From Terramyces sp. JEL0728 (lineage: Eukaryota; Chytridiomycota; Chytridiomycetes; Rhizophydiales; Terramycetaceae), in contig JADIIU010000004.1 in assembly GCA_027603945.1 (NCBI GenBank), positions 186,001 to 250,000 on the forward strand: a DNA stretch of 64,000 bases. Direction: 5' to 3'. The first letter of the stretch is position 1; the number at the start of each line of letters is the position of its first letter. Below the pieces are notes generated by a model. It was not told where the DNA came from. It did no database searches and saw only the letters and a list, made by a program, of their open reading frames with translations. The position numbers were made by a program, and so were the translations under genes. Shown in pieces: positions 55,184 to 64,000 of this stretch.

Positions 55184-55946
55184 TTACTTTGTAGAAACTC
55201 TTTTCAACTCCAAATCGTCCATTCTTTCTTCCTGTCTACGCTTTGCAATTCTCTCTCTAATTTTGATGAGAAAGAGGGTAATGAAAAAGAAAACAATGAT
55301 ACACACAAACACAAATACTAGGAATCCAAGCATTGGCCCCCACTTGATACCTACTTCACCGCCATTGAGCGAAACCAGGAAAGAATACGGCCAATGTGTA
55401 TTGTCAAATTGATGGAGGATCACAATGAATGTTGGATACAACACGACAACCAAAAATGCAAACAAGAGATGGCTCTTGCGCAATTCATAAGTACACAAGA
55501 ACAATTCGATCAATGGGAAGAGCAAGTTGAAAACATGAGATATTGGACCTGTAACCAATGCAAAAGTAGTCGAGTTTGGATCGGAAAACAAGCCAGGTGC
55601 TAGCAAAGTCCAGAATACAACAGACACCAACCAAGCGACAGGCTGCATTGCAGCAAACAAAGCAAATTGAAACCCTTCATGAAAATCTAACAGTTTTCTT
55701 CCTTTTGACAGAATATAATACTTGATTGTGTTGGATATAAAGTACAAATTGAGTAGTATCCAGTTCCAATCTATAGTTAGGTGTATTCTTGCCTGTGAGA
55801 TAAATGAAATATTTGGGACCACTGCGAATCATGTTCATCAGCGTATAGCCAAAGATTAACACAGAAATAACTGCGTTGGTGACAAAATAAGCTTCATTGG
55901 ATATGAAATGTGAGTGTGGCCTGCTTGGTTCAAGGACAAATTGCAT
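55184..55946 (-). CDS. Polytopic membrane protein, AIG1/FAR-17a or rolling-stone-like
   Basis: Exons 55946-55793 and 55770-55184 give 246 aa with about six hydrophobic segments and a basic cytosolic C-terminus (KIRERIAKRRQEERMDD). Landmarks: DWNWILLNLYFISNTIKYY, GFQFALFAAMQPVAWLVSVVFW, THVFN-type GPISHVFNLLFPLIELFL, HLLFAFLVVVLYPTF, THWPYSFLVSL. The order resembles AIG1/FAR-17a lipid hydrolases or rolling-stone proteins. The only intron is 22 nt and of the GC-AG class (CAG|GCAAGA...CTAACTATAG). It lies 36 bp upstream of the CFAP20DC start, same strand. Confidence 0.7.
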
Positions 55947-56527
55947 AAGAAAAAGATTGGTCTGGTGCTACTACCTGCTCCTTTTTGAGCGGAATCGTTT
56001 CACAACCGAAAGAGGGCCGCAAAACAAACCATTGACAGAAATCGGTCCAGAATTCTGTTCAGCTTTCTGTCGAATTCCATGCGGGAATTTGGAATGCCAG
56101 TCCTATTTATCGTCGACAAGAAATGCGGTTGCGTGCATTGGTAAATTAAATTGTCCAGCGAAACTGGATATTTTTGAAAACTTAAAGGTCCAGCCTACAC
56201 AGCTACAATCTGCAAATACAATCAACCCTCCAGCTACTGCGTAGGTAATGCTCCCAAAGAAGTAAATTGGGCAGTGATAAACTTATAGTGTGAATAAGTT
56301 GCTGGCTCAAAGACATTGAGATTGATTACCATTGGCACGAGTAGAAAGATTTGACATTAGATACAATAGGCTTATTTGGAAATTTAATGACTTCCGAGTG
56401 GAAAGATAATATCCAAATCCAACCAAGATACAGAGAATTTAATCGATAATACGGAATTCAGGTCTGCGGCTGCTTATTCTACTGATTTGGCTGTGATTAT
56501 TCAGATCACGAAATTTTTTTGAAAAGA
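55947..56527. other. Intergenic region with an unresolved minus-strand ORF
   Basis: 581 bp between two divergent starts. On the minus strand a frame open from about 56250 to a stop at 56103 reads YFFGSITYAVAGGLIVFADC and onward to FLVDDK; upstream in another frame is MVINLNVFEPATYSHY. The two could be one small membrane protein only if a 32-nt intron is assumed, which is too long for this genome. A plus-strand Cys-rich ORF over the same bases is probably its shadow. Confidence 0.3.
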
Positions 56528-57358
56528 ATGCAAAATCATGGAACAATTGGATATCAGCGCACGGCAGTTAGAGGAAGCGATCCTATAACGCTAATAGAAA
56601 AAATCATCAGAGAGCGTATATTTGCAAGTGTATATTTTAAACAAAAGTTGTTTGGAGCTACAGCGGAAATTATGGTGGACCGTGGAATCGATTTACTGGC
56701 AATTGGCGGCCAATATGGATTGCAGAGGCCGACAGAGTTCCTTTGCTGCACCCTAAAACTATTACAGCTACAGCCAGAACTGGAAATTATACAGTTGTAT
56801 ATCCAAGATGATTTCAAATACCTCACTGCGTTAGGTGCATTTTATTTACGGCTGACTGGAAGTTCTACGGAGGTATACAAGAGCCTTGAACCGTTGCTGT
56901 TGGACAAACGAAAGCTGAGAAAGAGAATGCCAGATGGAACATTCGAAATTACACACATGGATGAATTTATTGATGAATTATTGGCGGCTGAACGAGCGTG
57001 TGATATAATCTTACCACGATTGACAAAGCGTTACGTACTTGAAGATTTAGGTGAGCTGGAGCCACGTATATCACCGCTGGAAGACGAATTGGATGGTTAT
57101 GAAGAACCAGAGCCGGAAATAATAGAGGAAGAGGCTCCAGAAGAGCCTGAAGTTGAAATACCACTGGAGGAAATTGATCCATTGCACAAGAAAAAGAAAA
57201 AGTTCTCTTCCAAAAAAGTTAAAGGGCTATTCAAGAAAGAAAAGAAAAAGGAGGTGCAAGAAGAAGAGGATAAGGTTGACCATGGATACGAACATACACT
57301 CTCAATTGCAGAAACCAATAGGATTAGAGCCAGTTATGGGCTGAGTGAATTAAAATAA
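56528..57358 (+). CDS. PRP38: Pre-mRNA-splicing factor PRP38
   Basis: Spliceosomal B-complex protein needed for activation of the assembled spliceosome. Single exon, 276 aa, from the ATG at 56528. PRP38 domain: IEKIIRERIFASVYFKQKLFG, GGQYGLQRPTEFLCCTLKLL, FKYLTALGAFYLRLTG, FEITHMDEFIDELL, CDIILPRLTKRYVLEDLGEL. The C-terminus is acidic then Lys-rich (HKKKKKFSSKKVKGLFKKEK) in place of the metazoan RS tail. Its stop is 10 bp from the convergent GCST stop. A GAAATTTTTTTGAAAAG word directly precedes the start. Confidence 0.95.
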   Translation: MQNHGTIGYQRTAVRGSDPITLIEKIIRERIFASVYFKQKLFGATAEIMVDRGIDLLAIGGQYGLQRPTEFLCCTLKLLQLQPELEIIQLYIQDDFKYLTALGAFYLRLTGSSTEVYKSLEPLLLDKRKLRKRMPDGTFEITHMDEFIDELLAAERACDIILPRLTKRYVLEDLGELEPRISPLEDELDGYEEPEPEIIEEEAPEEPEVEIPLEEIDPLHKKKKKFSSKKVKGLFKKEKKKEVQEEEDKVDHGYEHTLSIAETNRIRASYGLSELK

Positions 57359-57368
57359 AAGTTTTATT

Positions 57369-58571
57369 TTATACGCGATGATAGTTTGCTGGTACAAATG
57401 GCATTTTGGTAACAGTAGCCTTTTGCATCTTGTTTCTTACTTTGACTTGCAATTCAGTTCCTTGTTTATGGAATCCATTTTCTACGTAGCCCATAGCAAT
57501 GTTCTTTTTAAGAGTTGGGGATGGGCAGCCGCTGGTGATTTCGCCAATCTTTTTGCCGTCGGCATAGATTTCAGTATGCTCTAATGTTAAATTAAAGCAC
57601 CTCTTGCTGGGGCACCTTCTACGACCAACCCGATTCTTCTCTTTGAAACACCTCCTTTAATTTGAGGCAGGATCTTATCAGCACCCAAGAATCCACCTTC
57701 TTTTCTTCTTCTTTGTCCAATTGTCCAAGTCAACGCTCCTTCAACTGGAGTAATGTCTTCATCCAAATCGTGTCCATAAAGGCATAATCCAGCTTCAAGT
57801 CTTAAACTATCTCTAGCGCCTAAACCAGCCAGTTCAACGTCCGGATGATTTAACAAAGTTTCTGTCAATCTAACAGCTTTTTCATGCGGAACAGAAATCT
57901 ACAATCAAATAAAAATCACTTCAAATCCATCTTCGCCAGTATAACCGCATCTAGATACATAGCATGGAATACCAGCCAATTCAATTTTTTGTGCAGTCAT
58001 GAATGCGAATTTGGAAAGATCAGCTTTAGCCAAACCTTCAACGACTTTTGCAGCGCTAGGACCCTGAATAGCAATCAATGATACGTGATCTAATACATCG
58101 ACGTTGACTTCACCACCATTCTTTTTGAAAATAGCTAGTTGCTCTCTAATATGCGCGAGATCTTTGTCAGCACATCCAGCATTGGAAACGACATAGAATG
58201 CATCCTCGCTTTCCTTGTTGATAACTGTATCATCAATAATACCGCCGTTTGCATTGGTAAACACTGAAAGGGTGGAAGATCCAACTGGCAAATTTACCAA
58301 ATCTGCAACCACAAGAGTTTCCAGGAATTTCACATGATCCTTTCCAGTCCATCTTGATTAACATGAATTACTTTGTCTGAAGCATATGAGATACATCAAA
58401 TATAGACGCTTTTTGTCTGGTCCAGCTGTGAGAAGCGAGTGCACCTAAATTGGAGTAACTTACTGGCATATCCCAACCAGCAAAGTCTACCATTTTCCCT
58501 CCATTCTTGACATGGAAATCGTACAGCTTGGTTTTCTTGAATAATGCTGTAGCAGTTGAAAATCTTTTCAT
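57369..58571 (-). CDS. GCV1: Aminomethyltransferase, glycine cleavage T protein, mitochondrial
   Basis: Transfers the methylene group of glycine to tetrahydrofolate in the glycine cleavage system. Exons 58571-58372, 58352-57920, 57898-57600 and 57579-57369 give 380 aa. Presequence [16 protein letters not shown], then [87 protein letters not shown] and [20 protein letters not shown]. Introns are 19, 21 and 20 nt. Complete and typical in length. Confidence 0.95.
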
Positions 58572-58904
58572 TTGTCGATTAGGTAAGATTCGTAAAAGGA
58601 AATTTTATGAAAACACCAGTTGATTAAAACAGGAAACTCTTAGATGTGATTCTTGAGGTTCTTATAGAGAAACCGAATTCAATTATCCTGGGATAGATTT
58701 TGCAGATTGACAGGCATTCAGACTGGAACTAATTGCATTCGATTTGTGTAGATTTCAATCTCTTGTGCATAGCAGATTATCAAGCTGCCATATACACTCA
58801 AGTTTATATGATAATGATTTAGTTGGCAGACCTATGCCAGTATCTTGAACGTGAAGCTGCTGCTATATTTCGGCTATCTTGACGTAATTTTTTGCAAATT
58901 AAAA
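58572..58904. other. Divergent intergenic region, GCST / CCDC174
   Basis: 333 bp between divergent starts. An in-frame TTG-initiated extension of CCDC174 reaches 58845 but has no ATG. Nothing else recognised. Confidence 0.4.
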
Positions 58905-59615
58905 ATGAAAAAGGAAATCAAGGTCAGCTCGTCTTCAGTACTGGATTTAAAAGCGGAACTATCTAAAAAGGAAGCCCAAATAAAACACAAATCCAACCCA
59001 TCAATCGTTACCACAAGACTGAAACATGTTTCGCGAACAGTAAAGAAACCCAAACTGGAAATGGATGATGAAGAAAAGAGTAAATTGGAAGCCAGTTTTG
59101 TCGCTCTATCTCGAAAAGCAGAATTGTATGAACAGAAACAACGAGATCAGGATTCTGACGAGGAAGGGTTGGTAGATTTCCAAATAAAAGAACAAACAGA
59201 GCAAATTGAAAGCAGCAACTGGGTCCAAGTTACAGACGAATTTGGTAGGACTAGACTGGTGAAAAAAGATGAAATCAATGATTTCCCCAACGAAACAATA
59301 GTAGATAAACCTGCAGTCAAACCGGCACTTGAAACTAATACTCTCAAGCACTTTAATGTAAATTTCGAACACCGTAATTTAGGAGCTGTCCACTATGCAC
59401 TATCCCAGGACGACGACGTTAGAAGAAAACAAATGGATGATCTTGTACAGATGACAAAGGAAACCGAGGCAATCAAGTTTAGAATTCAGAAATCAAAGAC
59501 GGAAAGACAGCAGGCAATCAACGAGCGGCTAGAATTAATCAGAGCCAGGAATAGAAAAAGAAAAGAAGCAAAAACCAACAAACAAGTGGAGAGCATTCTC
59601 AGTAGCTTTCTCTAG
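58905..59615 (+). CDS. CCDC174: CCDC174-like coiled-coil protein (exon-junction-complex associated)
   Basis: Single exon, 236 aa from MKKEIKVSSSSVLDLKAEL. Highly charged. The family signature is SSNWVQVTDEFGRTRLVKKDE (D-x-FGRTR) in the middle, flanked by a conserved LSRKAELYEQ upstream; a long C-terminal helix ends RLELIRARNRKRKEAK. In animals the protein is found with exon-junction and spliceosomal complexes. The assignment depends mainly on the FGRTR motif and the helix order. Confidence 0.78.
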   Translation: MKKEIKVSSSSVLDLKAELSKKEAQIKHKSNPSIVTTRLKHVSRTVKKPKLEMDDEEKSKLEASFVALSRKAELYEQKQRDQDSDEEGLVDFQIKEQTEQIESSNWVQVTDEFGRTRLVKKDEINDFPNETIVDKPAVKPALETNTLKHFNVNFEHRNLGAVHYALSQDDDVRRKQMDDLVQMTKETEAIKFRIQKSKTERQQAINERLELIRARNRKRKEAKTNKQVESILSSFL

Positions 59616-59631
59616 CCATCTGCGATCAAAA

Positions 59632-60651
59632 TTATTCTTGTTTATTAAGCTTGTACCAATCCCATACAAATTTGCCTTTTTCTGGTTCACTAATTTCAAC
59701 TACCCTATCCCGCGAATTATATCGCACTTTATAAACTGTATTCCGATCGTCTACCGTAACGTTCTTACTAATAAAATCCAACACCATCTTTCCAAAGTTA
59801 AAACATACATGGCGATTCCAAAGTTCTCTGCACAGTCCAGGTAGTTGATCTGTTCTATACTCTCTCAACTCAACGATTTCCTGGTTCCTTTTGAATCCAA
59901 ACACTACATAAACTACACCGGCAAGGTAAGACTGGATGTACGTTTTAAGTAGTTTGTATTTGCGGAAGGAATAGTCCATTTTTTCATTTTCAATTTCTTT
60001 ATGGGTCTTTAGTTCGCAATAATTATTCTTGCTGATACAATCAACTTCTCCTCCAAGCACAAGGTTGTGCTTTGCCAATCGCGCTTGGAACACGCTACAA
60101 TACTGAATATTTGTATTTACGCTGATTTTATCCTGCTCTTTAGAACCCATTGGAGAAGTAAAACAAGCTTCAAATTTGTATCCATAGTACATATTTACAG
60201 CTTGATCAGGACGATCCTTTTGCAGGGTTTTTACTTGCTCCAAATAAATAGTTCCATCTACTAATGACGCATTCAACTCCCAATCTTCATGTTGTTGATA
60301 TGGTGTACAGACTATCAAAGTCATTATTCCCCTCCAAGTAACAAACGATGGTTTTTTGGGAATGTTTGTGTTTTGTACTGCGAGCAAAAGTGCATCCAAA
60401 TGCTCTTCCACCTCCTCCCTCTGTGTATAATCATCCGGGTATCCGTTATATAAATTATATGGCAATGGTTTTGGGTCGTATGACGATAGTGCCTGATTGC
60501 TATCGAGGGAAAGTTTGCGGGTGTCGTCGTAAGAGAAATGACAGAGCTCGGCTGGCTTGGAGTATTCTGACCGATCTTTACTTAGTGAGGCTGTTGATGG
60601 AAGTCGCAGTCCCGACTTTCGAGCCGATTCTTCCAAATGTCTTTTCATCAT
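59632..60651 (-). CDS. DXO: DXO/RAI1 family decapping and 5'-3' exoribonuclease
   Basis: Removes incomplete caps and degrades faulty mRNA. Single exon, 339 aa. Active-site blocks: WRGIMTLIVCTPY, YYGYKFEACF, GGEVDCIS (acidic metal ligands) and NYCELKTHKEI (ELKT), plus KYKLLKTYIQSYLAGV, the motif VI region. N-terminal substrate-recognition Arg and FSYDD are present. The ending VWDWYKLNKQE fits. Convergent with CCDC174, 16 bp apart. Confidence 0.93.
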   Translation of the reverse strand: MMKRHLEESARKSGLRLPSTASLSKDRSEYSKPAELCHFSYDDTRKLSLDSNQALSSYDPKPLPYNLYNGYPDDYTQREEVEEHLDALLLAVQNTNIPKKPSFVTWRGIMTLIVCTPYQQHEDWELNASLVDGTIYLEQVKTLQKDRPDQAVNMYYGYKFEACFTSPMGSKEQDKISVNTNIQYCSVFQARLAKHNLVLGGEVDCISKNNYCELKTHKEIENEKMDYSFRKYKLLKTYIQSYLAGVVYVVFGFKRNQEIVELREYRTDQLPGLCRELWNRHVCFNFGKMVLDFISKNVTVDDRNTVYKVRYNSRDRVVEISEPEKGKFVWDWYKLNKQE

Positions 60652-60696
60652 TTAAAAACACGAAAAAAAGTAGAGTGCAATTAATTTATATTACAG

Positions 60697-62512
60697 TTAC
60701 TTGGTTGATGCGCTATTCCACAGCGAAAATATATCAAGCTTTTGGTCGGTAAACCATGTGTCGGGATACACTAGAGTCCCCTTAGCTTCAGTAAGGTTTG
60801 TGTATATTTTCTCCATGGTCTTATTTCTTGCTACCAATTCATTTACAAACCATTGATAGTCTTCCATTTTAATATCACACGCGAGGCTAAGCTGTCTGAT
60901 TGAAGTCGGTATATGCAGCAGTGCTGCAAGAAACGAAAAGTCTATCGTGCATCCAGATAGACACAGAGACTGGAGCTGTAAATTAGATTGGATTAAATCC
61001 AAGAATATATCCTGCGATATTGCTGTTTGTTCATATAGATTTAGCACTCTGACGTTCTTCATTGCAGGTATCAAGAGCAACAAAAACTCTTCATCTAAAA
61101 CGCCAATTATCCCATTGTCGCTTTGAGTATTGCTGCTTTTAGATAGTATTTACCAGTGAAAATCAAGAACTTCTATTGGACACTTTTCCAACACAGCCTG
61201 GAATCCCTTGCTCGACATGTTGTTTGTCTTTGATATTGCGAGGGTTTTTAAATTTCTGCAATACTTTGATACAGCCAAAAGAGTTCTATCTGTGATGGAT
61301 GTGTGCGGGTTCCAGTTTTGGCTAAACTGTGCTGGAAATTCAAATACCACTCTCAGTAGCGACAAATTGGGACAGAACGAAAAAGAAGTTTCCAACTACC
61401 ATTAATACGCTGTTACAATTGAATCATTGATTTGACAATCTACAAACCGAAGAGTTTTCAGCCTATGCTTCATTTTGAATTCAGGTACCGAATCTGTTTC
61501 ATTCGTTAGTCCGACTATTCCAAGAAACTCCAAGTTATCACAGTTATTCCATATCGTATAAAACGATTCCATCGTTAAATCGCAGTAATCTAACGCAACT
61601 GCAGTCAGATTCGGGCACAGTGTTGTCAAGATCAATATATCAAAATCACCCCCCCAGGTAAAATCGTATGAGTTTACTGGTACTCCGTCCAATCTCAAAC
61701 ATTCCAGATTCCTAAGTGCGGGAAATATCGTTGATAGTCCAATTTTTGAGGTAAACGGTTCCAGTTCTGAACATGCTTCCAATGAAAGCACTTTGAGGTT
61801 GTATCCTTCCTGTTTGAGTGCATCCAGTAGCAACGGCCAAGAATTCTTGTGTACATCATTGACACTAAGATTTTGCAGCTGCGAAATGTACGGTCTGCTC
61901 TGCAGTACTATTGACGGCGCAAGTGTTGGCAGGAAGTCTGGTCCATGCACTGGATGGTTAAATTTCAAACTAAATTAACTAGAATTACTTTGTACAATTG
62001 GGAATCCAAGGCAGCAAGTATTTAATCAGGTGCATATTAGGATCCCAACTAGGAAGTAACAACTGCTTGACAAAATACCCGTTCCCTTGCACAGTTCTGG
62101 TTGCAATTGGTATCATCCTTAATTTATCAGATTCTGCAATTGCGACATTCAATCTTCTCTCAAATTCCCTTGTTCCACTCTTTAGATCATCATAGTGAAA
62201 AGTTTCGCCTTCTATTATTTCTGGATCGACAGCAGCTAGCTGCGGTCCAAGCTCCAGAGCAAAAGATTCCAGTTGATCGTTGTTTGAACTGGCTAATATT
62301 CCATATATGAACAATACCAAGTTGTGCGTTTCTATTCGAACATATTTGTACAGCTCCTCAGTTGCCGTTCTATTCCAGCTTTTTATTCTGCATAATTGAT
62401 TAAGGGTATGCGTGTGCGGGCTGTTCTTTGATGATATTCCTCCGGGTAAAATGTAATTTGGCCGTTCAATAAATGACAGGATCCTCAGCTGTATTTCTGG
62501 TGGAAAATGCAT
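60697..62512 (-). CDS. F-box-like leucine-rich repeat protein
   Basis: Exons 62512-61989, 61969-61417, 61395-61154 and 61132-60697 give 584 aa. Starts MHFPPEIQLRILSFIERP, an F-box-like opening. The remainder is a run of AMN1/FBXL-type LRRs: LKVLSLEACSELEPF, LTAVALDYCDLTMESF, LEFLGIVGLTNE, LKTLRFVDCQINDS, LKTLAISKTNNMSSKGF, LQSLCLSGCTIDFSF. Introns are 19, 21 and 21 nt. The third could also be read as 18 nt (in-frame alternative acceptor 3 nt earlier), but that leaves only 2 nt between branch box and AG. Substrate of the putative SCF ligase unknown. Confidence 0.82.
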
Positions 62513-62696
62513 TTCTTTTTTGTTGAAAAAATACAGCGAAAAAAGAAACAAGTTTATTAGTTGCCTTCATCTTGCAATTTCACTTGAAGGGAGATTGCAT
62601 CAAATAGATTCTAAATTAAAATGGAAATACCCATGCATAAGCTACCGCAACCAAAAGTATTTTAAAATTCATTAGGAAAATTTACGCGATTTTTAT

Positions 62697-63486
62697 TTAA
62701 TAGCGATCATAGTCTCTTCGCTTGTCATCCCTTCGATCTCTACGATCTCGTCTGTCATCATATCTATCCCTCCTTTCATAATCCCGTTCGCGGTACTCTC
62801 TCGGCTTGGACGCTCTGGCAGCTTCTTCTGGTCTGGGATTCAATATTTGGATTGATAGTTTCTGCGCTTGGAATAATTCTCTCTTCAAATCTTTTGTCAC
62901 TTGTTTTAAATGCATAAAGTTGCAAAATCCTCCCCTGGTACATTCTGCATTTTCATATTGCCTACAGCATGCTAAATTAGTATTAATCACCTTCATTAAA
63001 ATCAGTGACTGGTGATAATTCGGCATACAGCGGTCTGCCAGCATAGAATCTGGAGTTCAAGGAGTCGCAAGCTTTCCCTGCATCTTCCTCGTACTTGAAT
63101 CTTATATAAACATCTATATGAGCAATACTTACTTCCTACTAGATGATCTCCCACATTATCACATATATTCATTTCTTCAATCTCTCCATATTTCGCCAAC
63201 TCCATAAAAATATCTTCAAAAAACAAATCGAAATCATTTTGCAATTCATAAGGATTCATTCTGCATCCGATTAGATTTCCTGGGTTCTGATATAAATTTG
63301 GCAGTAGCAGCGTTTGTGAAAAGTTTGGTTTTACATGCTTGCGAGAGCACTGGTTAATTAAAAGCTACCTTTTCACCATGACGACAAGCGCCGATTTTGA
63401 AATAAAAGGAACAGTTTACTTTATCCTTTTCTGTGCCGTAGATGGAAGCTAAATGATCTTGAGTTAATAATTTACTTGCCTGCCAT
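62697..63486 (-). CDS. U2AF1: U2AF small subunit (U2AF35)
   Basis: Recognises the AG at the 3' splice site. Exons 63486-63480 (7 nt), 63457-63369, 63349-63133, 63113-62991 and 62971-62697 give 236 aa. Zinc finger 1: [64 protein letters not shown]; zinc finger 2: [20 protein letters not shown]. The usual RS domain is replaced by an Arg/Asp-repeat tail ([17 protein letters not shown]). Introns are 22 (GC-AG, with the consensus CAG|GCAAGT donor), 19, 19 and 19 nt. All key residues intact although the introns it must serve have no pyrimidine tract. Confidence 0.96.
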
Positions 63487-63875
63487 TTTGTGATCAGGAA
63501 AAAGAAATTTCAGAAATTCAACTTTAAGATACCCACTAATGAGCCAGCGATAGACTGGAAAGATATTAGCAGCTATGGGACATTAAGGAGTATTCTAGAA
63601 GCAACTAGAATATCAAGTTTTACACCCTGATATTAGCGAATAGACAGGCGCTAATAATTAACTACTGAGGCAAAGAATCTGAGAGATACTTGTGCTGGAG
63701 AAATATTTCAATACTTTGGTTACTTTCACTAGCCACAAATATTTTCCAGCCACAAATCTTGAGTGACATCTGATTGGTCGGAGGCTAAATGCTCCGGGGG
63801 AAAGAGAAAAAAACAAAGATGGATTTTTCGCCTTTCAAGCTCAGCGCTAAATACAAAACAGATTAGTTGCCCAGC
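63487..63875. other. Divergent intergenic region, U2AF1 / RPS10
   Basis: 389 bp between divergent starts. A GAAATTTCAGAAATTC word lies 20-35 bp upstream of U2AF1. No further element recognised. Confidence 0.4.
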
Positions 63876-64000
63876 ATGCTCATTTCAAAAGACAACCGTA
63901 AGCAAATTTATCAATATCTTTTCCAAGAAGGTGTATTAGTCGCCCAAAAGGACTACAATCTTCCATTACACCCTGAAATCAAAGTCCGCAACCTCGAAGT
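63876..64000 (+). CDS. RPS10: 40S ribosomal protein S10 (eS10), 3' partial
   Basis: The frame opens MLISKDNRKQIYQYLFQEGV and continues LVAQKDYNLPLHPEIKV, the N-terminus of eS10 (winged-helix protein at the 40S mRNA entry). It runs off the window edge in frame. No intron motif in the visible part. Confidence 0.93.
   Translation, partial: MLISKDNRKQIYQYLFQEGVLVAQKDYNLPLHPEIKVRNLE

Noticed and set aside
55897..56244. 115-codon Cys-containing plus-strand ORF
   Set aside because: Starts inside the AIG1-like gene on the other strand, has no ATG of its own in a sensible place and no recognisable pattern.
61133..61153. 18-nt version of the third F-box LRR intron
   Set aside because: It would leave only 2 nt between branch box and AG; the 21-nt version keeps the usual spacing and the same frame.

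Overview
This 64 kb window is nuclear DNA of a eukaryote with a very compact genome, most likely a deep-branching zoosporic fungus or fungus-like relative (aphelid, rozellid, sanchytrid or chytrid grade). That placement is inference. It rests on a homoisocitrate dehydrogenase (LYS12) of the fungal alpha-aminoadipate lysine route, on fungal-type MGM101, MDV1, HMO1 and ODC1 homologues, and on genes normally tied to motile cilia (DRC3, LRRC46-like, CFAP20DC-like, the N-terminal domain of MDH1B). Complex I (NDUFA2), aconitase, glycine cleavage T protein and oxodicarboxylate carrier genes show a full aerobic mitochondrion.

The dominant feature is intron architecture. Reading the ORF fragments against known protein families, I resolve 103 spliceosomal introns in the coding regions. 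All but one are 18-25 nt, and most are 19-21 nt. They start with GT (two with GC), usually carry a (C/T)TAA(C/T) branch box 4-6 nt before the terminal AG, and have no room for a polypyrimidine tract. Every spliced model restores a reading frame with a length divisible by three and, for recognised genes, conserved family motifs across the junction. The single longer intron (MGM101, 86 nt) divides exactly into four consecutive GT...AG units of 21, 22, 21 and 22 nt, which looks like back-to-back tiny introns with zero-length exons.

Layout: 1-6469 partial gene, DRC3, acid phosphatase, ATP23, aconitase. 6998-10688 a tandem array of three paralogous seven-span membrane proteins. 10704-17550 nucleotide-sugar transporter, SDS3-like, a pheophorbide-oxygenase-like Rieske enzyme, MOCOS, HMO1-like. 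17751-27903 prolyl-tRNA synthetase, ODC carrier, GON4L-like, CDC7-like kinase, beta-hydroxyacid dehydrogenase, coilin, LYR protein. 28280-37832 MDV1-like, cysteine dioxygenase, CCZ1, NAA20, MGM101, a KEN-tailed protein, MDH1B N-domain, LYS12, an orphan. 38030-47403 GPI-type surface protein, two tandem M1 aminopeptidases (one frameshifted, with sequence homogenised between copies), SDR, NDUFA2, ELMOD. 47430-64000 orphan, phenylalanine hydroxylase with a mitochondrial presequence, COG8, LRRC46-like, PEX4-like, CFAP20DC-like, AIG1-like, PRP38, GCST, CCDC174, DXO, F-box LRR, U2AF35 and the start of ribosomal protein eS10.

Genes are packed tightly: convergent stops 10-40 bp apart, one 42 bp antisense overlap, one divergent pair with start codons only 26 bp apart. 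There is no operon logic; neighbours are mostly functionally unrelated. Four splicing-related proteins (U2AF35, PRP38, CCDC174, coilin) happen to lie in this window and are relevant to how such small introns are removed. I found no transposons, CRISPR arrays, rRNA genes or convincing tRNA genes.
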